64,000 nucleotides of DNA, from positions 1 to 64,000 of the forward strand of contig NZ_FNQN01000009.1 of NCBI RefSeq assembly GCF_900107645.1, written 5' to 3'. The stretch's first letter is position 1. Each line of letters starts with the position of its first letter. The notes beneath the pieces are model-generated. The model was not told the DNA's origin. It ran no database searches and was given only the letters and a program-made list of their open reading frames with translations. Source of the stretch: Desulfuromusa kysingii (lineage in GTDB: Bacteria > Desulfobacterota > Desulfuromonadia > Desulfuromonadales > Geopsychrobacteraceae). Shown here one piece after another: positions 16,432 to 25,085 of the stretch. Made by a program: the position numbers and the translations under genes.

Positions 16432-17494
16432 CTTTGCTTATCATATGCCAACTAAGATCGTATACGGAATAAATTCTATTTGCGATATTGATCAATATAT
16501 TAATGGCAGAAAAACTTTGTTGGTTACTTCAAGAGGGGCTTTGTCTCGTGGTCTTGTAGCGCAGATACTTTCATTGACATGTGCTGTTATTCACGTTGTC
16601 TCAGATATAAATTCTCATCCTGAGTTTGTAGACCTTGAAAAAAATTACAATAGTTTAAATAATGTAGACTTTGAATTAATTTTGGCCGTCGGTGGTGGTA
16701 GTGTCCTCGATGCAGCAAAGTTCATATCCGTATATAGTAGCGAAAAAAACTCAACTTTTGTAACTAAATTAACAAAAGGGGTGATTCCTCATCAAGAGTA
16801 CCATCTTAAACCAATCATTTCAGTTCCAACAACGGCTGGAACCGGAAGTGAAATAACTCCATGGGCTACAATTTGGGATATGGATGAAAGGAAGAAGTAT
16901 TCTTTACATTTGCCGGAACTTTTTAGCGAAATGGCTATTTATGATCCCGCGTTGACATTGACATCTCCTGAAAATATTACCATTCAGACAGGTTTGGATA
17001 CCATCTCCCATGCCCTTGAATCAATCTGGAACAAGAACGCAAGCCCAATTACTGTTGATTATGCCATAAAGGCAGCCAGACTGGTTTTAGAATATCTTCC
17101 GAAACTGGTTAATGATTTGGATGAGATTCACTATCGGGATAAGTTAATGCAAGCATGTATGTATTCAGGTCTTGCTTTTTCCAACACCCAAACAGCACTG
17201 GCACATGCTATCAGTTACCATGTTACTGCGAACAAGGGGGTAGATCATGGGATCGCTTGCAGTTTTACATTGCCATTGTTGATTGATAACGTAATAGGTC
17301 GCTATGAATTTATAGATAATGCCTTGGAAGAAATTTTTGGAGAGCTTTCATCTCAGAAAATGAGAAATTTGTTATCGTCATTAAATATTTCAACAAAATT
17401 TTCAGATTACAAAATTGACGATGACGAACTTTGTAAAATAAAGTTGTTACTAGAAAACAATCAAAGAGCAAGTAATAGTTTGGTAAGTTTATGA
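16421..17494 (+). CDS. Iron-type alcohol dehydrogenase, likely phosphonoacetaldehyde reductase
   Basis: This 357-residue group III alcohol dehydrogenase shows the nucleotide-binding GGGSVLDAAKF, the GTGSEITPWAT segment and metal ligands within GLDTISHALESIW, LAHAISYH and DHGIACS. In phosphonate pathways an enzyme of this class (PhpC type) reduces phosphonoacetaldehyde to 2-hydroxyethylphosphonate. The GTG start lies inside the end of the decarboxylase gene. There is no aminotransferase nearby, so 2-hydroxyethylphosphonate, not 2-aminoethylphosphonate, is the expected product; this is inference. Confidence 0.88.
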   Translation: MKDSFAYHMPTKIVYGINSICDIDQYINGRKTLLVTSRGALSRGLVAQILSLTCAVIHVVSDINSHPEFVDLEKNYNSLNNVDFELILAVGGGSVLDAAKFISVYSSEKNSTFVTKLTKGVIPHQEYHLKPIISVPTTAGTGSEITPWATIWDMDERKKYSLHLPELFSEMAIYDPALTLTSPENITIQTGLDTISHALESIWNKNASPITVDYAIKAARLVLEYLPKLVNDLDEIHYRDKLMQACMYSGLAFSNTQTALAHAISYHVTANKGVDHGIACSFTLPLLIDNVIGRYEFIDNALEEIFGELSSQKMRNLLSSLNISTKFSDYKIDDDELCKIKLLLENNQRASNSLVSL

Positions 17495-17649
17495 TGCAAC
17501 TATATTATTGTGTGGTGGTTAATTTAAAAAAGAATCGACTGGCAAATTGCAGTAAATTATTGGCCTCAGCTAGTTTCCTACAATTACAGTATTTTCAAAA
17601 GTTTACGGCCTTGCAATCAAGTTGTTCAAGCATTTGGAGTTCGATTTAA
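17491..17649 (+). CDS. Small ORF coupled within the phosphonate operon, not recognised
   Basis: A 52-codon frame starts at an ATG overlapping the dehydrogenase stop and ends two bases before the ATG of the next phosphatidyltransferase. The product starts MMQLYYCVVVNLKKNRLANC and ends in a Ser/Cys-rich tail. It has no known motif. The exact fit between two genes suggests either a coupling leader or the 5' remnant of a lost operon gene. It could also be chance. Confidence 0.3.
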   Translation: MMQLYYCVVVNLKKNRLANCSKLLASASFLQLQYFQKFTALQSSCSSIWSSI

Positions 17650-17651
17650 CG

Positions 17652-18377
17652 ATGGAGTTTTCCAGAGGTTATATTTCTAGTACTGATGTTGTATCAAAAC
17701 TGTCATTAAGAACTTGGTGGGGATTGCTGTTGGTGCTGCCTCTGAGTGTTAAACTCACCAGATTTATCGTCAATCGCACTTCGTGGTCACCAAATACAAT
17801 TACTGTTGTTGGGATAGGACTGCGTTTGTCTACAGCGGCTTTGTTTTTATGGGCGACGCCACTGTCTTTGATTATTGGTGCGCTTACTTATATTGCAGCT
17901 TATGTGTGTGATTGTACTGATGGTACAGTGGCGCGTTTGACAGGGAAAACTTCTGAATTTGGTCGTTATCTCGATCATGTTGCCGACCTTTTGGGCGATA
18001 TCCTGATCCTGTTGGTTCTCGCTTCGGCGCAGAATCTTATTTCTATGCCGTGGATATGGGCAATGGTGTTTATGCATGTAGTGGAATGCTATATCAGCTA
18101 TATGACTGGTTTTGCTTTAAAACAGCATCATGGTGAAATGGGAAACTTTGTTTTGTTTCGTTGGTTTAACCTTTATCGTCAGTGGTGGTTCAGGCGTAAT
18201 CTTAAATCTTTTCTCTCTTTTTCCGATTATACCGCATTGGTATTTGTGTTGTTTCCATTGTTGGGACTTCCTGCGCTTGGGTTGATTATTGGTTTCTGGC
18301 TACTGTTGGTTGTGGTGTTATACACGGTTTTATCAACTTTTGTGTCGTTGCATACATCGGTAAAACAGTTCCCGTAA
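17652..18377 (+). CDS. CDP-alcohol phosphatidyltransferase family protein
   Basis: This 241-residue polytopic enzyme has a perfect family motif: DCTDGTVAR (87-95), eight residues, then GRYLDHVAD (104-112), i.e. DX2DGX2ARX8GX3DX3D, which binds two divalent metals and the cytidine nucleotide. It would transfer a head group from a CDP- or CMP-activated donor to an acceptor alcohol in the membrane. ATG 17652 is chosen, with GGAG at 17636-17639; an upstream TTG at 17622 is possible. Its place at the end of the phosphonate operon suggests it installs the phosphonate, perhaps on diacylglycerol or a glycan lipid. Confidence 0.87.
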   Translation: MEFSRGYISSTDVVSKLSLRTWWGLLLVLPLSVKLTRFIVNRTSWSPNTITVVGIGLRLSTAALFLWATPLSLIIGALTYIAAYVCDCTDGTVARLTGKTSEFGRYLDHVADLLGDILILLVLASAQNLISMPWIWAMVFMHVVECYISYMTGFALKQHHGEMGNFVLFRWFNLYRQWWFRRNLKSFLSFSDYTALVFVLFPLLGLPALGLIIGFWLLLVVVLYTVLSTFVSLHTSVKQFP

Positions 18378-18436
18378 AATTTTTGTGATAGTTGTGCGGC
18401 GTATGGTAATCATTTAATAAAATCATCAAGATATAT

Positions 18437-18997
18437 ATGGACATTCTATTAATTGATTATCCAGCTCTAGCCCGCAAACTACTTACGCTAAAAGAATAAG
18501 CTGGGGGCAGGTGTTTACTGTTTACTTTTGCTGAATCTTTTGATGCTGCACAGATTATGCAATATATGCGACAGTTTTCCACTTATGAAGTAATTAACAA
18601 AAGTCCTGAGCGGTTGGATCTTTTGATCAACGGGGTTAAGGTGACTTTTTTTAATGCTAAATGGTCATTTCTGCGCCCAGAATAATTACAACCATTGAAT
18701 GTCGCGAGTTTGTCGGCGATTGCGGTCATGAAAATTAATGTATTGTTTGTCCGCGCAAAATATCGTGATTATTATGATCTGTATTGTCTGGCGAAACGCG
18801 GGATGGGGTTGAGGGCTATGTTTGATTGTACCCTGCCAATTGTTGATGGTTTAACCTTTAAGTTGTTCAGTGTTGCATTACTGTATATTGATGATATTGA
18901 TGACGATACGATTGCACACCTTGAACCTGAAGAAATTGTTGATAAAAAAGAGATCAGGTCTTTTTTTGAAAATCAGCTTAAAGCAGAATTGTTATAA
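18437..18997 (+). pseudogene. Decayed AbiEii/DUF1814-like nucleotidyltransferase
   Basis: A single frame of 186 codons from ATG 18437 has ochre stops at 18497-18499 and 18683-18685. Its second half (ATYRDYYDLY-like RAKYRDYYDLYCLAKRG, KLFSVALLYIDDIDDD, HLEPEEIV) matches the C-terminal part of AbiEii/AbiGii-toxin-like nucleotidyltransferases. The first half jumps from AGGR straight to LFTFAE, so the usual catalytic stretch between the GG motif and the DFDLF motif seems deleted. Two stops plus a deletion make it non-functional. It marks old mobile or defence DNA at the island edge. Confidence 0.75.
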
Positions 18998-19051
18998 GGA
19001 CGTTGTGTCGCTGTTATGAAGTTCCAATTGTACCGTTTTTGAAAGTTCCCT

Positions 19052-20137
19052 TTGAATAAAATCTCTTTTTTGAAAAAAATAGATTCAGCTGTCGGGCCGC
19101 TTCTGGCGCGCCTGTTTCCTCAGTGCCCAATGCCTGCGAATAGCTTAACTGATATCCAGCAGATTCTGTTTATTCGCCCCGGTGGAATAGGTGATGCGGT
19201 GTTGCTAATTCCGGCAATACAAGTGCTCCGTTTGCGTTATCCGCACGCCAAAATTGAGGTACTCGCCGAAAAACGTAATGCTGTGATATTTGAGTTGTGT
19301 CCTCAGGTTGATAAGATTTTTTGTTATGATCGCTGGCGTGACTGGAAACGTTTGTTTTGTAGCAGTTACGATCTGATTATCGATACTGAACAATGGCACT
19401 ATTTATCTGCTGTGATTGCCCGTCTTCTTCGCGCACCCGTTCGGCTTGGTTTTGCGACCAATGCCCGATCTAAGTTGTTTACCCATCCCGTTTCTTATTC
19501 ACATGATGACTATGAAGTGTTCAGCTTTTATCACCTGCTTCATCCGTTGGGGACAGTTTGTAGTCGTGAGTTGAATTCCCCTTTTTTAACTGTTCCTGAA
19601 GCAGTGAAATCTGCAACTGAACTGCTTGATTCTGTGTCCGAGGGGTATGTTGTTCTTTTTCCGGGAGCAAGTATTCAGGAGCGTCGCTGGGGAGAGCGAA
19701 AATTTGTGGCATTAGCTGAGAAGATTGCAGCGCTCGGCTTCCCACTTGTTATTGTCGGGGGTGATGATGATTTGACTGTTGGTGAAGCTGTTGAGAAAAA
19801 CGTTGTGTCGGCAAAGAATATGGCAGGGAAAACTTCTTTATTGGAAACGGCATCAATCCTGAGAGGCGCCACTCTTTTGATCAGCGGTGATTCTGGCGTT
19901 TTACATATGGCTGTCGGCTTGGGAATCCGGACGGTTTCATTGTTTGGACCGGGAATCGCAAAGAAATGGGCTCCATCTGGGCATCGACACACAGTTATAA
20001 ATCATCATTTACCCTGTTCCCCCTGCACTCGATTTGGTACCACACCTCCATGTCCGATAGGGGCTAAATGTCTTCAAGATATGACTGTTGATGAAGTTTT
20101 CACTGCCGCTGAAACTTTGCTGCATAGCCATGCATAA
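19052..20137 (+). CDS. Glycosyltransferase family 9 (heptosyltransferase-like)
   Basis: This 361-residue cytoplasmic enzyme has the GT9 N-terminal RPGGIGDAVLLIPAI (about 38-52), a central VVLFPGAS and the sugar-nucleotide site SGDSGVLHMAVGLG followed by LFGP. GT9 enzymes add heptose from ADP-heptose to the lipopolysaccharide core. A Cys-rich segment near the end (CSPCTRFGTTPPCPIGAKC) is common in this group. The start is uncertain: TTG 19052 has no clear ribosome binding site and a later ATG at 19130 exists. The gmhA-hldE-gmhB genes next door supply its donor. Confidence 0.88.
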   Translation: MNKISFLKKIDSAVGPLLARLFPQCPMPANSLTDIQQILFIRPGGIGDAVLLIPAIQVLRLRYPHAKIEVLAEKRNAVIFELCPQVDKIFCYDRWRDWKRLFCSSYDLIIDTEQWHYLSAVIARLLRAPVRLGFATNARSKLFTHPVSYSHDDYEVFSFYHLLHPLGTVCSRELNSPFLTVPEAVKSATELLDSVSEGYVVLFPGASIQERRWGERKFVALAEKIAALGFPLVIVGGDDDLTVGEAVEKNVVSAKNMAGKTSLLETASILRGATLLISGDSGVLHMAVGLGIRTVSLFGPGIAKKWAPSGHRHTVINHHLPCSPCTRFGTTPPCPIGAKCLQDMTVDEVFTAAETLLHSHA

Positions 20138-20234
20138 ATTGTTAATGACTCTCTATTTGAAAAATGTTAAATGTATCCAATGTCTGTGGGTACCGATTGT
20201 TGTTTGTTAAGTTTTTTCATCTACGAGGTCTTTC

Positions 20235-20819
20235 ATGCTAGGTCGGATTCATCAAAGTTTTGTTCGACATCGTCAAGTTGTAGATCTTGTTTCTGAGCAG
20301 CTTTCTTCTGCAATAGCGGAGAGTGTTGACGTTATTGTCAATGCCATTCAAACTGAAAAGAAAATTTTTGTCATGGGAAACGGGGGCTCTGCGGCTGATG
20401 CTCAGCACTTCGTCGCGGAATTGATAGGACGCTTCAAAGTTGAACGGCGACCTTTACCGGCTATTTCATTGGTTGATAATATTGCGACTCTAACCGCTAT
20501 CAGTAATGATTATGGCTTTGATAAGGTTTTTAGTCGGCAGATTGAAGCCTTGGCAAGGCCGGGTGATGTTGTTTTTGGAATTTCCACGAGTGGTTCCTCT
20601 GAAAATGTTTTGTCAGCTCTGAAGCTAGCGTCGAAAAAAGGCTGCATAACCTTTGGTTTGTTGGGCCGTGATGGAGGGGCGATCGGCTTGTTTGTGGATC
20701 ATCCTTTGATTGTGGCAGATGACGACACGGCACGCATTCAGGAAGCACATATCACCATAATTCATATTTTGTGTGAACTCATTGAAAAAAAATTATACCC
20801 CTCAGGTGCAAACGTATGA
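20235..20819 (+). CDS. gmhA: Phosphoheptose isomerase
   Basis: GmhA converts sedoheptulose 7-phosphate to D-glycero-D-manno-heptose 7-phosphate. The 194-residue SIS-domain protein has GNGGSAADAQHFVAELIGRF (about 49-68), FGISTSGSSENVL and the C-terminal AHITIIHILCELIE, as in the family, and normal length. GAGG lies eight bases before ATG 20235. Its stop overlaps the hldE start (ATGA). Confidence 0.95.
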   Translation: MLGRIHQSFVRHRQVVDLVSEQLSSAIAESVDVIVNAIQTEKKIFVMGNGGSAADAQHFVAELIGRFKVERRPLPAISLVDNIATLTAISNDYGFDKVFSRQIEALARPGDVVFGISTSGSSENVLSALKLASKKGCITFGLLGRDGGAIGLFVDHPLIVADDDTARIQEAHITIIHILCELIEKKLYPSGANV

Positions 20820-22285
20820 ACCTTCTCGATGTCGAACAACTGGTTCATAACCTTTCCGATTTGAAATTTCTGGTTATTGGTGATCTTCTTTTAGATAAGT
20901 ACTTGTTTGGGGATTCTCAACGGATTTCACCTGAAGCTCCGATTCCTGTTGTGGATATCCTAAGAGAAGAGGTTCGTTTAGGTGGTGCTGGAAATGTCGC
21001 CAATAATCTTGCTGTTCTTGGTTGTGGCGTTGAAGTTGTATCAGTTGTTGGAACCGATCCTGAGGGGATGCAACTGAAAGGGTTGTTGCAGCGACAGGGG
21101 ATACGAGGTGATGGTGTCCTTTGTGTTTCTGCGAGAGTTACCCCATGTAAGACACGTATTCTGGCGAGTAACCAACAAATGTTAAGGTTGGACCGGGAGG
21201 AGTGCTTTGCCATCGCGCCGTCCCAAGAAACTCAATTGCTCGACTTTGTTCGTCAGGTTGTCCCCAACGTCGATGTTGTTGTCATCTCTGACTATCAGAA
21301 AGGTGTACTCACTGATCATCTTCTGGGAAGACTGATTGAATGTTGTGCTTCTGCCGATTGTCCGGTGATCGCTGACCCTAAAGGAGATGATTTCTCTCGT
21401 TATCAGGGGGTGTCTCTGCTGACACCAAATCATAAAGAGGTCGAACTGGCTTCAGCGACAAAAATTAATAGCCCTGAAGTGTTGATATCCGTCGGCCAAT
21501 CACTACAACAAAAACTGAACCTGGGGGCGTTGTTAGTTACCCGGGGTAAGGATGGAATGAGTTTGTTTGTATCTGACCAGCCGCCAGACCATTTACCGAC
21601 AGAGGCAAGGGATATCTATGATGTCACTGGGGCTGGGGATACGGTTCTGGCCTTTTGTGCAGTAGGGCTGGCAAATGGTTTTTCTGTCCTTAAATCTGCA
21701 ATGCTCGCTAATATCGCTGCGGGCATTGTCGTCGGTAAAGTGGGGACATCAACCGTAAGTGCTGCCGAAGTCCTGATGGCGGCCATAGATCGAGATCAAT
21801 CTGGTAGCGGGAAGGTTCTTTTTCCGGAGCAGTTGGATATTGTTATCGCTGGTCATCGACAGGCGGGAAAAACAATCGTTTTTACCAATGGTTGTTTTGA
21901 TTTATTGCATGCAGGACATATCAAATATTTACAGCGGGCCAGAGAGCTGGGAGATCTTCTCGTTCTGGGTTTGAATTCTGATGCATCCATTCGTCGTCTG
22001 AAAGGAGAGACCCGCCCCCTTTTATGCCAGACAGAAAGAGCGCAGATACTCGCAGCGCTGGATTGCGTCGATTATGTCACTGTTTTTGCGGAAGATACTC
22101 CTTTGGAATTAATTCGTCTTGTTAAACCGGACGTCCTTGCAAAAGGGGGGGACTATTCCCCTGAGCAAGTGGTTGGTCGGGAATATGTAGAAAGTTATGG
22201 GGGGACGTTGGTGTTGGTGGAGTTTCAAAAGGGGAAATCGACAACCAACATTATTGAAGAGGTGTTAACACGCTATCGTGACTAA
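20816..22285 (+). CDS. hldE: Bifunctional heptose kinase/adenylyltransferase
   Basis: The 489-residue protein has an N-terminal PfkB-type kinase (LGGAGNVANNLAVLG about 50-64; DVTGAGDTVLAF near 275) that phosphorylates heptose 7-phosphate at C1, and a C-terminal nucleotidyltransferase (FTNGCFDLLHAGHIKYL near 355, ending KGKSTTNIIEEV) that makes ADP-heptose. This full-length fusion is the usual form in Proteobacteria. It overlaps gmhA by 4 nt and gmhB by 8 nt. Confidence 0.96.
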   Translation: MNLLDVEQLVHNLSDLKFLVIGDLLLDKYLFGDSQRISPEAPIPVVDILREEVRLGGAGNVANNLAVLGCGVEVVSVVGTDPEGMQLKGLLQRQGIRGDGVLCVSARVTPCKTRILASNQQMLRLDREECFAIAPSQETQLLDFVRQVVPNVDVVVISDYQKGVLTDHLLGRLIECCASADCPVIADPKGDDFSRYQGVSLLTPNHKEVELASATKINSPEVLISVGQSLQQKLNLGALLVTRGKDGMSLFVSDQPPDHLPTEARDIYDVTGAGDTVLAFCAVGLANGFSVLKSAMLANIAAGIVVGKVGTSTVSAAEVLMAAIDRDQSGSGKVLFPEQLDIVIAGHRQAGKTIVFTNGCFDLLHAGHIKYLQRARELGDLLVLGLNSDASIRRLKGETRPLLCQTERAQILAALDCVDYVTVFAEDTPLELIRLVKPDVLAKGGDYSPEQVVGREYVESYGGTLVLVEFQKGKSTTNIIEEVLTRYRD

Positions 22286-22850
22286 AAAATATAAGGCGAT
22301 TTTTCTTGACCGAGATGGAACTATTAATGTTGATAAAGGTTATCTGTATCGCTGTGACGAATTTAGCTTTTTGCCTGGTGTGCCACAAGCCCTGAAACGT
22401 TTGCAGGATGCTGGCTACCTTCTGGTCGTTGTCACCAATCAGTCCGGAGTTGCCAGAGGCTATTACCAAATGTCCGATGTCGAAACTTTGCACCGGTATA
22501 TGCAGGAACAATTGCTGGGTTTTGGCGTGATGCTTGCTGGTGTTTATGTTTGTCCACATCATCCTGAAGGAGTCGTGGAGCGTTTTTCCTGTGATTGTGA
22601 TTGTCGCAAGGGAAAGCCTGGGATGCTACTGAATGCCGCTCAAGATTTGAACATCAATTTGCCTCAATCGTTCATGGTCGGAGATAAAATATCTGATTTG
22701 GAAGCAGGACATCGAGCAGGTTGTTGTCCCCTTTTGCTTATTGATAAGACTGCCAATAAAGAGAGTCTCAATTTTCCGGACTCTTGTGAAGCTGTATTTG
22801 AAAATTTAGAACAAGTGGCCGATTATGTTTTAAATTTTAACAGCATATAA
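22278..22850 (+). CDS. gmhB: Heptose-1,7-bisphosphate 7-phosphatase
   Basis: GmhB removes the 7-phosphate between the two HldE steps. The 190-residue HAD enzyme shows DRDGTINVD (11-19), VVTNQSGVARGYY, the zinc-binding region CPHHPEG...CDCDCRKGKPGM and VGDKISDLEAG. The GTG start lies within the end of hldE, so translation is coupled. With gmhA and hldE the route to ADP-heptose is complete except the final epimerase (HldD), not seen here. Confidence 0.94.
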   Translation: MTKKYKAIFLDRDGTINVDKGYLYRCDEFSFLPGVPQALKRLQDAGYLLVVVTNQSGVARGYYQMSDVETLHRYMQEQLLGFGVMLAGVYVCPHHPEGVVERFSCDCDCRKGKPGMLLNAAQDLNINLPQSFMVGDKISDLEAGHRAGCCPLLLIDKTANKESLNFPDSCEAVFENLEQVADYVLNFNSI

Positions 22851-22878
22851 CCATGATTGATATTTATGGATAAATACG

Positions 22879-23658
22879 ATGCCATTTGAATTTTACTTTT
22901 TTCTCAGCTCTGCTTTTATTCTCGGTGCCGTAATTGGCTCTTTTCTCAATGTCTGCATTTACCGTATCCCTGCTGGCAAGTCGATCGTCTCTCCACCTTC
23001 AGCCTGTCCTCATTGTGGCCACCGAATTAAATGGTTTCAGAATATCCCCATCGTCAGTTATCTGTTTTTGGGGGGCAAGTGTGCCTCTTGTAAGACCGCT
23101 ATTTCATTCCGTTATCCCGCGATTGAAGCCTTGACGGGTTTGCTGTTTGTTCTTAATTTATATTATTTTGGTTTTAGTCTGGCGACTTTGATTTACTGGG
23201 TTTTTCTCGCCGCTTTAGTGACTATCTCTTTTATTGATCTGGATCACCAAATTATTCCGGATGTCATCAGCCTCCCTGGAATTATTGTTGGCTTTGTCTG
23301 CTCTTTTTTTATCCCTTGGCTCCCCTGGTTGGATTCCCTTTTAGGTATTGTTCTTGGCGGTGGGATTTTGTTGGCGATTGCATGGATTTACGAGAGAGTC
23401 GCTAAAAGGGAAGGGATGGGAGGCGGAGATATCAAGCTACTGGCAATGCTTGGGGCTTTTCTGGGTTGGAAAGCTATCCTCCCTGTGGTTTTTATCGCAT
23501 CACTGTTTGGTTCTTTAGTTGGCGTCCCGCTAATGTTGTTGCAAAAGGGGGATACGAAACTGGCAATCCCGTTTGGACCCTTCCTGGCTTTTGCCGCAAT
23601 TGTCTACTTGTTTTGGGGGCAAGAGCTGATTTTCTGGTATCTGAATTTGTTCCATTAA
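22879..23658 (+). CDS. pilD: Prepilin peptidase PilD
   Basis: This 259-residue inner-membrane aspartyl protease cleaves the prepilin leader and N-methylates Phe1. Visible are the N-terminal GSFLNVCIYRIP, the zinc-binding cysteine pairs ACPHCG and KCASCK (methylase domain), and the catalytic aspartates in DLDHQIIPD and MGGGDIKLLAMLG. It should process PilA at 4312. Only a weak GGATAA precedes ATG 22879. It stands ahead of the XRE gene and pilM. Confidence 0.95.
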   Translation: MPFEFYFFLSSAFILGAVIGSFLNVCIYRIPAGKSIVSPPSACPHCGHRIKWFQNIPIVSYLFLGGKCASCKTAISFRYPAIEALTGLLFVLNLYYFGFSLATLIYWVFLAALVTISFIDLDHQIIPDVISLPGIIVGFVCSFFIPWLPWLDSLLGIVLGGGILLAIAWIYERVAKREGMGGGDIKLLAMLGAFLGWKAILPVVFIASLFGSLVGVPLMLLQKGDTKLAIPFGPFLAFAAIVYLFWGQELIFWYLNLFH

Positions 23659-23702
23659 ATTAAGTTTTTTTGAATTTATTTATTGGTTTAATCTAAAACT
23701 CC

Positions 23703-23730
23703 TTGACAATGATGCTCATTGACCTATAAT
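23703..23730 (+). promoter_or_regulatory. Sigma-70-type promoter before the XRE gene and pilMNOPQ
   Basis: TTGACA (23703-23708) and TATAAT (23725-23730) are exact consensus hexamers with a 16-bp spacer, about 40 bp upstream of the XRE start. It likely drives the small regulator and the pil genes that follow. Confidence 0.75.
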
Positions 23731-23772
23731 TACGCACAATTTGATTGTATTTGCTGTTATGAGGCTAGGTGG

Positions 23773-23967
23773 ATGGTTAATCACGTCAGGGATATTCGGG
23801 AATCATTGTTGATGAGTAAGGCTGAGTTGGCTCGTAAAGCCGATGTTTCACCTCTGACGATCACACGCATCGAGCGAGGCCATCCCTGTCGTATGGAAAC
23901 TATGCGTAAAATTATCTTGGCTCTCGGCTATAAACTGGCTGATAAATCCAAGGTATTCCCGGAATAG
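23773..23967 (+). CDS. Small XRE-family DNA-binding protein
   Basis: The 64-residue protein is almost only a Cro/CI-type helix-turn-helix (IRESLLMSKAELARKADVSP, then LTITRIERGH and METMRKIILALGY). ATG 23773 is chosen, preceded by AGGTGG; upstream in-frame starts lie within the promoter region. It sits between a strong promoter and pilM, so it may regulate the pil operon or itself. No operator was identified. Confidence 0.8.
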   Translation: MVNHVRDIRESLLMSKAELARKADVSPLTITRIERGHPCRMETMRKIILALGYKLADKSKVFPE

Positions 23968-24026
23968 ACACTTCTCGGTTGATGCGTACGACTGTTTTTT
24001 TGCACTCTATTCGGACTGGATAAGAC

Positions 24027-25085
24027 ATGTTCGCCTCGAAAAAAGATATTGTTGGTATTGATGTTGGCTCAAGTGCAGTGAAAATTGTTCGCCTGCGAGA
24101 GTCTCGTGGTACTTATCATCTGGAAAATATCGGCATTATGCCGCTGGCTTCAGAGACGATTGTCGATAATACAATAATGGACTCAACAGCAATCGTTGAT
24201 TCTGTCAGCAATCTTCTGAAAGCAATGAAAGTCAAAACCAAGCGGGTGGCAACATCTGTTTCTGGCCATTCGGTTATTATCCGTAAGATCAGCTTACCTC
24301 TTATGTCTGAAGCAGAACTTGAGGCTTCAATACAATGGGAAGCGGAGCAATACATCCCTTTTGATATCTCTGAAGTCAATATCGATTTTCAGATCTTAGG
24401 TCCTGATGCCAGGGATCCTTCGCAGATGAACGTTATGCTGGTCGCGGCAAAGAAAGATTTTGTTGATGACTACACGTCAATTTTTGTTGAGGCGGGGCTC
24501 GAGCCAATTGTCATGGATATCGATTGTTTTGCCGTTGAGAACATGTTTGACTACAATTATGGCTTTGTTGATAACGAGGTTGTTGCCCTGATTGATTTAG
24601 GTGCAAGTGCTACCAGCGTTAGTGTGTTGCGAGGCGATACTTCTATTTTTACGAGAGATATTCAGACAGGCGGCAATCTTATCAGTGAAGAATTGCAGAA
24701 GCGTCTTGGAGTCAGCGCCGAAGAGGCTGAACGTGCAAAGCTTGGGGATCGGAATATCGCTGACGTTGATCCTGATTCCGTTGATGAAATTCTGGTAGAT
24801 GCGGTTGAAAATTTAGTCCAGGAGGTACAGCGCTCTCTGGATTTCTTTTCTGCGACTTCAAGCGATGACCAAGTCTCTAAAATTTATTTAACAGGTGGCG
24901 TCTCAAATTCAGTTAAGGTTAAGGACGCTTTGGAAGAACGTCTAGGTATACCGATTGACAGGGTTGATCCTTTCCGGAACGTTAAAATCAATGAGAAGGA
25001 ATTTGATTCAGAATACCTCGAAGCAATTGGTCCGATGTTTTCTGTAGCTGCAGGGTTGGCGATGAGGAAGGTGGGTGACAAATGA
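24027..25085 (+). CDS. pilM: Type IV pilus assembly protein PilM
   Basis: This 352-residue actin-fold cytoplasmic protein binds the PilN N-terminus and links the alignment complex to the assembly machinery. It has VGIDVGSSAVKIV (9-21), EAELEASIQWEAEQYIPF, ALIDLGASATSVSV and a late YLTGGVSNSVKV, the usual ATPase-fold blocks. It overlaps pilN by 4 nt. Confidence 0.95.
   Translation: MFASKKDIVGIDVGSSAVKIVRLRESRGTYHLENIGIMPLASETIVDNTIMDSTAIVDSVSNLLKAMKVKTKRVATSVSGHSVIIRKISLPLMSEAELEASIQWEAEQYIPFDISEVNIDFQILGPDARDPSQMNVMLVAAKKDFVDDYTSIFVEAGLEPIVMDIDCFAVENMFDYNYGFVDNEVVALIDLGASATSVSVLRGDTSIFTRDIQTGGNLISEELQKRLGVSAEEAERAKLGDRNIADVDPDSVDEILVDAVENLVQEVQRSLDFFSATSSDDQVSKIYLTGGVSNSVKVKDALEERLGIPIDRVDPFRNVKINEKEFDSEYLEAIGPMFSVAAGLAMRKVGDK

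Noticed and set aside
13118-18377. Reading the phosphonate cluster as a phosphonate degradation system
   Set aside because: The mutase has the EDKX5NS signature of C-P bond formation, and no C-P lyase or phosphonatase gene is present.
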